Shown: positions 24,812 to 32,227 of the stretch, piece after piece
Layout: each line of letters starts with the position of its first letter
Numbering within the stretch: the first letter of the stretch is position 1
Assembly: GCA_030681895.1 (NCBI GenBank)
Contig: JAUXRI010000199.1
Location: 1 to 55,525, forward strand
DNA length: 55,525 bases
Origin: Myxococcales bacterium
GTDB lineage: Bacteria; Myxococcota; Myxococcia; Myxococcales; Myxococcaceae
Reading direction: 5' to 3'
Program-made: the position numbers and the translations under genes
The notes under the pieces: model-generated
Told to the model about the DNA's origin: nothing
Database searches by the model: none
Seen by the model: the letters and a program-made list of their open reading frames with translations, nothing else

Positions 24812-25918
24812 TCACACCCGCATGGGCATGACGACCGACGTCGACGCGCGGTCACCGGGCGCGTGGACGACGCCGGGGCTGTGCTCGTCACCGAGCTCCA
24901 GCGCCACTTCGTCGGTGTCCATCACGCTCAGCACGTCCATCAGGTAGCGCGCGTTGAAGCCGACGGTGAGCGAGCCACCGCGGTACGCGACCTCGAGGTC
25001 GTCCTTCGCCTCGCCGAGGTCCGGGTTGTTGGCGCTGATGCGCAGCAGGTTCTCTGACAGCGACAGCTTCACCGCGTTCGACTTGTCGCTCGACAGCAGC
25101 GCGATGCGCTTGAGCATGTCGTGGAAGCGGCCGCGGTTGACGAGCAGCTGACGGTCGCTCTCTTTGGGAATGACGCGCTGGTAGTCGGGGAACTGGCCGT
25201 CGATGAGCCGCATCACCATCGAGAGGCCGGGCTTCTTGAAGAGCGCCGAGTTCTCCGCGAAGCCGAGCTGGCACTCCGCGTCGGGCGCCTCGTCGAGCAG
25301 CCGCTTGAGCTCGAACAGACCCTTGCGGGGAATGATGACGCCGCCCTTGAGCTTGAAGTCGCCGGTGAGCTCGCGCTCCACCATCGCGAGGCGGTGACCG
25401 TCGGTGGCCACCATGCGCACTTTGCCGCCCTCGCGGGGCTCGAAGTACACGCCGTTCAGGATGTACCGCGTCTCGTCGTGCGAGATGGCGAACGAGGTGC
25501 GCTTGATCATCTCGAGCAGCGTCGTGCCCGTCACCTTCACCAGCGGCGCGTTCTCTTCCTTGGGCAGCTTGGGGAACTCTTCGGGCGCCATGCCGACGAT
25601 TTTGTAGTGCGCGGCGCCAGAGGTGATTTCGGCGTAGTTGTTGGCGAGCTTCTTCACCGTCAGGCTCGCCTCGGGCAGGAACGAGACGATGTCGAACAGC
25701 GTCTTCGCCGACACCGTGACGGCGCCGGGCTTCATCACCTCGGCCTGGTGCTCCGAGACGATGCCGATGTCGAGGTCGAACGCGGTGACCGTGACGCCCG
25801 TCTTGGTGGCGTTCACCAGCACGTTCGAGAGGATGGGCATCGTGGCCTTGCGCTCGACGATGCCTTGCGCGCGGAAGAGGGCCTTCTTGAGTTCGTCAGC
25901 GGCGATGCGGAATTCCAT
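24812..25918 (-). CDS. dnaN: DNA polymerase III beta subunit (sliding clamp)
   Basis: A protein of 368 residues, the normal length of the clamp. MEFRIAADELKKALFRAQGI, then VERKATMPILSNVLV, SFAISHDETRYILNGVYFE, MVATDGHRLAMVE, LIDGQFPDYQRVIP and the C-terminal SVVMPMRV are unmistakable. The ring-shaped homodimer tethers polymerase III and other replication and repair factors to DNA. The ATG at 25918 matches the family N terminus; the frame extends nine codons upstream. The gene stands apart from dnaA and recF within this window, being divergent from the pseudouridine synthase with 124 bases between the starts. Confidence 0.97.
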   Translation of the reverse strand: MEFRIAADELKKALFRAQGIVERKATMPILSNVLVNATKTGVTVTAFDLDIGIVSEHQAEVMKPGAVTVSAKTLFDIVSFLPEASLTVKKLANNYAEITSGAAHYKIVGMAPEEFPKLPKEENAPLVKVTGTTLLEMIKRTSFAISHDETRYILNGVYFEPREGGKVRMVATDGHRLAMVERELTGDFKLKGGVIIPRKGLFELKRLLDEAPDAECQLGFAENSALFKKPGLSMVMRLIDGQFPDYQRVIPKESDRQLLVNRGRFHDMLKRIALLSSDKSNAVKLSLSENLLRISANNPDLGEAKDDLEVAYRGGSLTVGFNARYLMDVLSVMDTDEVALELGDEHSPGVVHAPGDRASTSVVMPMRV

Positions 25919-26042
25919 GGCGGCCGGGTGTAGCCCTGCCCCCATTGGGGTTCAAGCGTGACTGCTCGCGCGCAGAGCTGATCAGTCCCGGCCGGGAAGA
26001 ACGCTTGCGCCGGGCGCCATCACAGTGAGAAGCGAGCCCACG

Positions 26043-26840
26043 ATGCGTCGCCGCAAGGAACCCAAATGGCTGTTGGCCGCCAAGGAGCGCGGCGGCGTCA
26101 CGGAAGACGGTGACTTCCTCTCGCGCGCACTCTCCCGGGCTGGCGTGCTGCCGCATCTGGAGGCTGAACGCGCGATTCGAGAAGGCCGCGTGTCGGTCAA
26201 CGGGAGGGTCGCCACGGTGGTGGTGGCTCCGCTCGACGAAGGCGCGAAGGTCGAGCTCGACGGAGACGTCGTCGACGTGCGGCCCACCACGCGGGTGCTC
26301 GCGTTTCACAAACCCAAAGGGCTCGTCGTCGATGGGCGAGACCGCGAAGGCATCGGTACGGTCTTCGAGCGCCTGCACGCGCTGCTGCCGAAAGAGCTCC
26401 GCGGCTACGGCTGGCTCGCGGTGGGCCGGCTCGACCGCGACACGACAGGGCTCCTGTTCTTCACCAACGACGAGCGCTTCGTCGCGCACGCGACCGACCC
26501 CGAGACGAAGCTGCCCAAGCGGTACGTCGCGACGGTGAGCGGCAAGGTGAGCGACGCGAAGCTCGAGCGGCTGCGCAACGGCGTCGAGCTCGAAGACTTC
26601 CGCTCGGTGCCTGCGAAAGCAGAGCGGCGCAGCGAACACGACGTCGCCCTCACGCTGACCGAGGGCAAGTTTCATCAGGTCAAACGCATGCTGGGCGCCG
26701 TGGGCCTGGCGACGCTCGAGCTGCATCGCGAAGCGGTGGGTGAGTACGTCATCGACGTGCCCATCGATACGCTGCGCGAGATGACGGACGAAGAGGTCGA
26801 GCGGCTGCTCGGCTATCGGCCACGTCACCTCGACCGGTGA
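26043..26840 (+). CDS. RsuA/RluB-family pseudouridine synthase
   Basis: A protein of 265 residues. An S4 RNA-binding domain (FLSRALSRAGVLPHLEAERAI ... GRVSVNG) is followed by the catalytic domain with LAFHKPKGLVV, then VGRLDRDTTGLLFFTND, which holds the catalytic Asp. LPKRYVATVSG and EGKFHQVKRMLGAVG complete the RsuA/RluB/E/F pattern. The enzyme would isomerise a specific uridine in 16S or 23S rRNA; which one cannot be told. The ATG at 26043 is chosen; a GTG at 26025 is possible. The Arg/Lys-rich leader (MRRRKEPKW) may contact RNA. Confidence 0.9.
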   Translation: MRRRKEPKWLLAAKERGGVTEDGDFLSRALSRAGVLPHLEAERAIREGRVSVNGRVATVVVAPLDEGAKVELDGDVVDVRPTTRVLAFHKPKGLVVDGRDREGIGTVFERLHALLPKELRGYGWLAVGRLDRDTTGLLFFTNDERFVAHATDPETKLPKRYVATVSGKVSDAKLERLRNGVELEDFRSVPAKAERRSEHDVALTLTEGKFHQVKRMLGAVGLATLELHREAVGEYVIDVPIDTLREMTDEEVERLLGYRPRHLDR

Positions 26841-27028
26841 CTAGACTGGAGCGGCCCACCGGCCCCGCAACACGCGATGCGCCATCGCATAAACGACGAG
26901 CGCGACGAGCGACAACGCTTCGCGGGGCATTCCGGCAGCGTCACATGCCACCTGCGCTCCGAAGTACCCCCCGAGGTCACGGGAATCGTCGCGAGCTTCA
27001 TCAGCGGCAAGCCCTGCGTCGCGAAGAG
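26841..27028 (-). pseudogene. Possible remnant of a TauE/SafE-like membrane transporter
   Basis: On the minus strand one frame ends LGGYFGAQVACDAAG, ALSLVALVVYAMAHRVLRGRW and a stop, which resembles the last two helices of TauE/SafE-type permeases (GxxxGA then a hydrophobic helix and Arg-Gly). The matching upstream strand (LPLMKLATIPVTSGG) is in another frame, so a frameshift near 26965 would be needed. Nothing further upstream continues the protein. The similarity is short and judged by eye. Confidence 0.25.
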
Positions 27029-27370
27029 ACATGACCGGTGCGCCTAGAATAGTTCGAGCTGCTCCTTCGGGAACAGCTACTACGCGCCGCTCGAGTGGTG
27101 ACGCAGCGATGGGCCCCTCCGTTTTGTCCAAGGGTGGGGGGAGCGAGCATGGTGAGCCGCAGTTCGATGGCCAGTGCCCAACACGCTGTCCGTGCGAGCT
27201 GTCAAACGAAGTCACGGTCCTTCTCGAGACCGCGCCGACTCAAGGCCGTTGGCTCTTAGGAATTCGGCCCGTGTCAGCTCACGCGACCTGTGACCACATG
27301 GCACGGCACGCTCACGTCAACGGTCAGAGTCAACCTCGACTAGCGTCACAACCATCTTCGAGGAGGCAGA
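26841..27370. other. 530-base gap with no intact gene
   Basis: There is no credible intact coding region here. The first 200 bases contain a possible degraded membrane-protein fragment on the minus strand (annotated separately). The rest is less GC-rich than its surroundings and holds only short frames with no motif. A TAGAAT hexamer at 27046-27051 resembles the -10 boxes seen elsewhere but leads to no gene. AGGAGG at 27361-27366 is the ribosome site of the gene at 27371. Confidence 0.6.
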
Positions 27371-28228
27371 GTGAACTCAAGGAAATGGCTGCCGCTCTTT
27401 GTGCGGGAATCCGGAGCACCAGCAAGAGCCGACTACGAGGCTATCAATGAGGAGCCCTCGCTGGGGCTTCAACGAGGCATCGTTGACTACGTTGGCTGGT
27501 CCATCCTCGAGTCTCATTACGGGAAGCTCATCCTCTGTCGTGAGCGTGTCGTCGTGATTGAGCAAGCGCTCGATCTGGACCTGCATGGAGAGCGGACGGA
27601 TTCGCCGCTCGATCCCTTCATTCGACTGTCCCTGCCGAAGAAGCTCAGCGTGGTCGACTACTGCGTGTTCCACTTTACAACTGACCGTGACTCGATGGCG
27701 CAGGTCGAGAGCCTTCGGAGCGCAATGGAGAGGTCGCGTTTCGCATACACAATCGACCTGGACAATCTTGCGCTGGTTCGAGTGCTTCCGCCCGGAGTCG
27801 AGGAGGCGGTGCGTGCGGCATTCGGCATCAACGCAGCGAACACCCATCTTCGAGAAGCTGTTCACTGGGCGACCGGGGTTCGTCCAGATCCGCTGAAGGC
27901 TTTCGATGCTCTCGTCCGCGCATTGGAGGCAGTGGTGATCCCTGCGTTGGCGCCAAACGACGGCAAGGCAACCTTGGGCAAGATCTTGGGCGCAATCCGA
28001 TCTGGCCAAGTGAAACTTGACTGCGAGTTGCCGCGAAGTGGCCAAGCTGCGGCGGGCGTGATGCCTATTCCGGATTTGGTTCGCGGGATGCTTGAGTTGG
28101 TCTGGTCCGGCTATGAACGCCATGCGGGTGGAGCACGCGAGCCAACCGTAGCGGAGGTTCGCGCACTTCTGGGAGTCGCAGGCAGCCTAGTGAGTTGGTT
28201 CGGAACTGGCTTGGTAAAGAAGAGCTGA
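27371..28228 (+). CDS. HEPN/Abi C-terminal-like protein, likely acquired
   Basis: A protein of 285 residues from a GTG with AGGAGG four bases upstream. Residues 1-150 are unfamiliar. From about residue 165, HWATGVRPDPLKAFDALVRAL, then KATLGKILGAIRSGQ and YERHAGGAREPTVAEVRALL followed by VAGSLVSWFG match the layout of abortive-infection C-terminal (HEPN-like) domains, where an Arg/His motif marks a ribonuclease or toxin site. Base composition is lower than the neighbours (35 of 60 bases GC at 27661-27720, against 40 of 60 at 26581-26640) and codon use is more mixed, suggesting transfer. It stands alone, so an antiviral role is a hypothesis. Confidence 0.6.
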   Translation: MNSRKWLPLFVRESGAPARADYEAINEEPSLGLQRGIVDYVGWSILESHYGKLILCRERVVVIEQALDLDLHGERTDSPLDPFIRLSLPKKLSVVDYCVFHFTTDRDSMAQVESLRSAMERSRFAYTIDLDNLALVRVLPPGVEEAVRAAFGINAANTHLREAVHWATGVRPDPLKAFDALVRALEAVVIPALAPNDGKATLGKILGAIRSGQVKLDCELPRSGQAAAGVMPIPDLVRGMLELVWSGYERHAGGAREPTVAEVRALLGVAGSLVSWFGTGLVKKS

Positions 28229-28402
28229 GCTACTTCAACAGGCGCGATCAGACGCGAACCATCACGACCTGCCTCCCCCGAACGAGTCGGATGGCTCCGA
28301 CAGCGAAAGGCGCCGGGGCTCCGTGCGTGACGCCTCCGTCGACAAGTTCGTAGTCCGCCGACGCCGCACTCCATTCTGGTTAGAACGCCGGATGTTCGAT
28401 GA

Positions 28403-29614
28403 GTGGTGCGCCGCCAGTGGGCTGCTACCAAACGGGTTCTCTGGCACGGTGCGCGCGTGAGGCGTCGGCTGCTCATTGGAGGACTGATGCTGGGGCTCGC
28501 CGTCGCCTTCGTGGTGAGCGCTCTCTCTGACTCCGCCGAGCCGGAGCGCGAGAGCAGTCCTGTCGCAGCGCCTTCGCCACCTGTCGCTTCGCGCGTGACG
28601 CCAGTTCGACCTGTCGAGCCCACGAGGCTCGAGCTCCCAGAGCTGCCGACGTCGCCTCAGGATGACCGCGCGCCGGTGCTCCCCTCGACCGAGCAGCCCA
28701 CGCTCGCAGCGCCGCAGGCCGATGCATCCGTCGAGGCTCCACTCACACCTGCACCAGCGTCGGCACAGGTCGCCCTGGACCAGGACGCCGGCGACGTGCT
28801 CCAGGCGAGTCCCTCGCCAGACGCGACGCCCGCGCGACCCGACGACAAGCGCTTCACCATTCGCTGGGACGACGAGGGCGCGTGCGCCGAGAAGCCGCGC
28901 GTTCAGCTCAAGCCCGCACGCGACGCGCTGCTGGCCTCGTTCGTCGAGCGCCGCATCGGTGACGCCGTGTTCCTGCACGACCCGCGCGTCGACCCCTCGG
29001 AGCTCACCCGACTCTTCGCCCGCCTGCAGAGCGCCCGCGTCGCGACCGCCGCGTGGATCGACTGGGCGCCCAACACGCCGCCGCCAGCGACCATCGTGTA
29101 CCGGACGAGTGAACAGCTCCGGAGCGTCGCGTGCGTGAACGAGCAGACCGTCGGCTACTACGACGGCCGACTCCACGTCAGCGCCGACCCCGAGCTGCCC
29201 GAGCCGGTCATCGAGCAGACGGTGGTGCATGAGTACCTGCACTTCGCGCTCAACCAGGTGGGCGTGTCGAAGCCCATGTGGCTGCACGAAGGCCTCGCGA
29301 TGCACGTCGCCGAAGAGACGTGGTTCACGACCTCGCGGCTCGACTTCAAGCGCTGGCTGCAGACGAACAAGCTGCCTTTCGAGGGCATGGTGTTCGCGTT
29401 CCCACACACGGCCGACGAGAAGTTCGCGCTCGTCGCGTACTACCAGAGCTTCCGCATGGTCGACTTCGTGATGGAGCAGCGCGGGCCGGCCGGCATTCGT
29501 TCGCTGGTGACGCAGCTCTCGTCGAAGAGCGTGACGGCCGAAGACGCGTTCGTGCAGGGCGCGGGGCTGTCTGCGTCGACGCTCGAGGCGCAGTGGCAGC
29601 TGTTCGTTCGCTGA
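28403..29614 (+). CDS. Membrane-anchored gluzincin metalloprotease
   Basis: A protein of 403 residues from the GTG at 28403; a GTG at 28457 would give 385 residues and a cleaner anchor. A TAGAAC -10-like hexamer lies 16 bases before 28403. After an N-terminal membrane helix (LLIGGLMLGLAVAFVVSAL) comes about 110 residues of Pro/Ala/Glu-rich linker, then a catalytic domain with VVHEYLHFALNQ (HExxH zinc site) and PMWLHEGLAMHVAEE, the second Glu-containing motif of the peptidase MA clan. It probably acts in the periplasm on an unknown protein. The 174 bases upstream contain no gene. Confidence 0.8.
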   Translation: MVRRQWAATKRVLWHGARVRRRLLIGGLMLGLAVAFVVSALSDSAEPERESSPVAAPSPPVASRVTPVRPVEPTRLELPELPTSPQDDRAPVLPSTEQPTLAAPQADASVEAPLTPAPASAQVALDQDAGDVLQASPSPDATPARPDDKRFTIRWDDEGACAEKPRVQLKPARDALLASFVERRIGDAVFLHDPRVDPSELTRLFARLQSARVATAAWIDWAPNTPPPATIVYRTSEQLRSVACVNEQTVGYYDGRLHVSADPELPEPVIEQTVVHEYLHFALNQVGVSKPMWLHEGLAMHVAEETWFTTSRLDFKRWLQTNKLPFEGMVFAFPHTADEKFALVAYYQSFRMVDFVMEQRGPAGIRSLVTQLSSKSVTAEDAFVQGAGLSASTLEAQWQLFVR

Positions 29615-29697
29615 CGGCTGCGGGTCGCCAAGCGCCTGCGATCAGACAGCCCACGAAGCCGATGTCCCACGGGGGAGGGCTGACGAGTCCTGTCCCC

Positions 29698-30087
29698 ATG
29701 AACAGCGAAACCGAACAGCAGATTGAGAGCCTCCGAGCCCGCGTCGCCGCCGACCCTCGCACGAAGGCCATCGCGAAGAGCCTGAACCTGCCCGTCGAGG
29801 ACTACGCGGGCCTCGTCGCGCACTTCAAGGTGACGGGCGAGGAGCCCCAGTTCATGGTCGCGAGCGACGAGGTGCTGCGCCAGCATGGCTGCCAGCCGCC
29901 CACCAGCGCGAACGTCACCGGCTTTCTTCGCGCCGAGAAGAGCGTCATCGAGAAGTCGGGCCGCACCTCGAGCTTCGACGACCTGCCCCGCGTTCAGCCG
30001 CGAGCCCAGGCCGCCGCTCCTGCCGCGCCCCTCGACGCAGGCCTCGTCAACGACCTCAAGCGCTCGATGAAGCGCACCCTTCGCTGA
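29698..30087 (+). CDS. Uncharacterised small soluble protein
   Basis: A protein of 129 residues beginning MNSETEQQIESLRARVAADP. It is predicted helical, with an N-terminal PRTKAIAKSLNLPVEDYAGLV segment, a short middle with one Cys, and a basic C terminus (DLKRSMKRTLR). No signal peptide or family motif is recognised. It is 42 bases upstream of the amphipathic-helix protein on the same strand, so they may be a pair. The ATG at 29698 is the first plausible start; the frame upstream runs antisense-free through the end of the protease gene but has no protein-like sequence. Confidence 0.6.
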   Translation: MNSETEQQIESLRARVAADPRTKAIAKSLNLPVEDYAGLVAHFKVTGEEPQFMVASDEVLRQHGCQPPTSANVTGFLRAEKSVIEKSGRTSSFDDLPRVQPRAQAAAPAAPLDAGLVNDLKRSMKRTLR

Positions 30088-30129
30088 ACCACCTCACGCT
30101 TCATTCACGTCACTCTCGGGAGAATCGCC

Positions 30130-30648
30130 ATGGGCTTCATCGCAGACGGCATCAAGAAGATTGGTCAGGCAATCGGCAGCGCGGTCGAGACGATCGGCAA
30201 GGCGGTGTCGGGCATCGCGAAGACGGTCAGCTCCATCGCCGGAGCCGTCAGCGACTTCGTCAACAACAGCCCCATCGGGAAGTTCCTCTCGGTGATTCCA
30301 GGCATCGGGTCCCTGGTGAGTATGGTGGGCAAAGGGGCCGACCTGGTGAAGGGGGTGTCTGACACGGTCGCCAACGTGACCGACTTCGCCACCCGCTTCG
30401 CGCAGAACCTCATCGGCAACGGCGCTGGTGCGAGCGCGGCGCTCAGCCCGACGGGCCTGGGCTTCATGGGCGCGGCCGTGCAGAACTTCGGCTCCATCGA
30501 CAACCTGCTCGGCTTCGCCCAGGGCCTCGCGCCGGCCTTCCAGGAGCAGCCGGGCCAGAGCGAGCTGCAGCAACAGCTCACCAACTTCGCGCCGTGGAAC
30601 GTGGCGCAGCTGCTGGCCGCACGTCACGCCGAGCTGCTGGGCGACTGA
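30130..30648 (+). CDS. Small Gly/Ala-rich amphipathic-helix protein
   Basis: A protein of 172 residues. Its first 90 residues are a run of amphipathic or hydrophobic helices with few charged residues (MGFIADGIKKIGQAIGSAVE, IGKAVSGIAKTVSSIAGAVS, VIPGIGSLVSMVGKGADLV). There is no Arg-Lys n-region or cleavage site, so this is not a classical signal peptide. The C-terminal third is Gln-rich (AFQEQPGQSELQQQL). Such a helix-repeat sequence could insert in a membrane or form a coiled bundle. It may be paired with the preceding 129-residue protein. No family is recognised. A GGGAGAA ribosome-binding sequence precedes the ATG. Confidence 0.65.
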   Translation: MGFIADGIKKIGQAIGSAVETIGKAVSGIAKTVSSIAGAVSDFVNNSPIGKFLSVIPGIGSLVSMVGKGADLVKGVSDTVANVTDFATRFAQNLIGNGAGASAALSPTGLGFMGAAVQNFGSIDNLLGFAQGLAPAFQEQPGQSELQQQLTNFAPWNVAQLLAARHAELLGD

Positions 30649-30662
30649 ACGACGCTCTCACC

Positions 30663-31190
30663 TCACACGCCGTCACGCAGCCGTGGGTAGTCACTTCGCT
30701 GAACGGAGTACACGTTCAGCAAGGTGCCTGCCTGCGGCTGCCACGTTTTCCTGAAGTCGAAGCCGAGGGTGTTGGCGAGCGCAATGGAGCGGCTGTTCCA
30801 CGGCGCGATGAAGCCGAACAGTTCTTCGAGGTCGAGCACCTCGAACGCGCACCGCATCGCTTCGCGCCCCACCTCGGTGGCGAGTCCTCCGACGCGAGCA
30901 TCGGGAGCGACGAGGATGATGTACTCGACGCCGGGCCAGCCCTCGGGGCACCAGAGGCCGCCACGGCCGAGGAGCCGACCGGTCGCTTTCTCTTCGAGCA
31001 CCCACGGCCCGAAGCCCCGCAGGTGCCAGTGGCCCACCATCATCGCGAGCACGCGCCAGGCCTCATCGCGGTCGAGCGTGGGCTGCTGCATCCACTTCAT
31101 CGTCTCGGCGTCGGCGAACCACGCAGCAAAGGCGTCGAGGTCGTCTTCTCTGGGCATGCGCAGGCGAAGGCGCGCGGTCTCACGGGTCAT
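30663..31190 (-). CDS. GNAT-family N-acetyltransferase, RimJ/RimL type
   Basis: A protein of 175 residues from the ATG at 31190, which gives the usual opening MTRETARLRLRMPREDDLDA. GFGPWVLEEKATGRLLGRGG and VGGLATEVGREAMRCAFEVL supply the acetyl-CoA region, and FIAPWNSRSIALANTLGF is the conserved C-terminal element. Enzymes of this group acetylate ribosomal-protein N termini or small molecules; the target here is unknown. In-frame GTG codons at 31217, 31223 and 31271 could extend the N terminus, but none has a well-spaced ribosome site. Confidence 0.8.
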   Translation of the reverse strand: MTRETARLRLRMPREDDLDAFAAWFADAETMKWMQQPTLDRDEAWRVLAMMVGHWHLRGFGPWVLEEKATGRLLGRGGLWCPEGWPGVEYIILVAPDARVGGLATEVGREAMRCAFEVLDLEELFGFIAPWNSRSIALANTLGFDFRKTWQPQAGTLLNVYSVQRSDYPRLRDGV

Positions 31191-31290
31191 CAGCGCTGGC
31201 AGTGAGTCGGGCTTCACGGGCACCTCATACCAACCGCGGCGCCCCGCACGAATGGGCGAGCGAAGATTCACGCCTTCTTGGTGACGCGAC

Positions 31291-31296
31291 TAGAAC
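31291..31296 (+). promoter_or_regulatory. Putative -10 element for a leaderless transcript
   Basis: TAGAAC is 7 bases before the ATG of the Kir-type channel gene, so transcription would start at the A of the start codon. There is no ribosome-binding sequence. TTCACG at 31267-31272 could be a weak -35. Confidence 0.45.
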
Positions 31297-31303
31297 GGCG
31301 CGC

Positions 31304-32227
31304 ATGGCGAAACCCCCTGTCCCGCAAGCGGCTCCGCGGCTGTTCGCGCCCTCGGCAGAGCGACGGCGGTTGATGACCGTCGTCGGTGGTCAACCCTACG
31401 GCGTCCGCGACCTCTACCACTCGCTGCTCGCCGCCTCGTGGAAGCGCGTCATTGGGCTCGTCACGCTCATCTTCCTGCTCATCAACGCGCTGTTCGGCGC
31501 GGCCTTCATGCTGACCGGCGGCGTCGCCAACGCCGACCCGAACAGCTTCCGAGACCACTTCTTCTTCAGCATCCACACCTTCGGCACCATCGGCTACGGC
31601 AGCATGTACCCGCAGAGCACGGCAGCCGAGATTCTGATGACGGCCGAGGCGCTCACCAGCCTCTTCACGAACGCGATGGTGACGGGGCTCGCCTTCGCGC
31701 GCTTCGCCCGGCCCACGGCGCGCGCGACCTGGTCGAAGGTGGCCTGCATCTCGGACCGCGAAGGCGTGCCGACGCTCGTCATTCGCGTCGCGAACGAGCG
31801 GCTCAACCACGTCGTCGACGCCACGATGAAGGTGGCGGTGATTCGCGCCGAGGTGACGAAGGAAGGCGAGCGCCTGCGCCGCGTGCACGACCTGACGTTG
31901 ATGCGGAGCACCTCGCCGTCCTTCATCCTCACGTGGATGACGATGCACCCCATCACGAAGGAGTCGCCGCTCTACGGCATGACGGCGGCGCAACTGCAGT
32001 CCTCGGAGTCGGAGATCATCGTCACGCTCACCGGCCTCGATGAGACGCTCGGTCAAACGATTCACTCGCGCACCAGCTACCTGCCCAGCGAGGTGCGCTA
32101 CGGCGCGCGGTTCGTCGACGTCATCGGAGGCGTGCAGGACGGCAAGCGCGTCATCGACCTCACGAAGTTCCACGACACCATGCCGTCACCGCTCAACCGC
32201 GAGGCGATGGGGCTGTCGCCCGAATGA
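31304..32227 (+). CDS. Inward-rectifier (KirBac-type) potassium channel
   Basis: A protein of 307 residues. Two transmembrane helices (about 47-70 and 105-130) flank the pore loop SIHTFGTIGYGSMYP, with the selectivity filter TIGYG at 95-99. The C-terminal 170 residues have the Kir immunoglobulin-like cytoplasmic domain (PTLVIRVANERLNHVVDATM, TSPSFILTWMTMHPI, SEVRYGARFVDVI). KirBac channels pass K+ inward and are gated by lipids. The gene overlaps the FAD oxidase gene by four bases (ATGA), which is an unexpected partnership. Confidence 0.92.
   Translation: MAKPPVPQAAPRLFAPSAERRRLMTVVGGQPYGVRDLYHSLLAASWKRVIGLVTLIFLLINALFGAAFMLTGGVANADPNSFRDHFFFSIHTFGTIGYGSMYPQSTAAEILMTAEALTSLFTNAMVTGLAFARFARPTARATWSKVACISDREGVPTLVIRVANERLNHVVDATMKVAVIRAEVTKEGERLRRVHDLTLMRSTSPSFILTWMTMHPITKESPLYGMTAAQLQSSESEIIVTLTGLDETLGQTIHSRTSYLPSEVRYGARFVDVIGGVQDGKRVIDLTKFHDTMPSPLNREAMGLSPE

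Noticed and set aside
26841..27370. Mobile element at the low-GC patch
   Set aside because: No transposase, integrase, terminal inverted repeat, target duplication or tRNA attachment site was visible.
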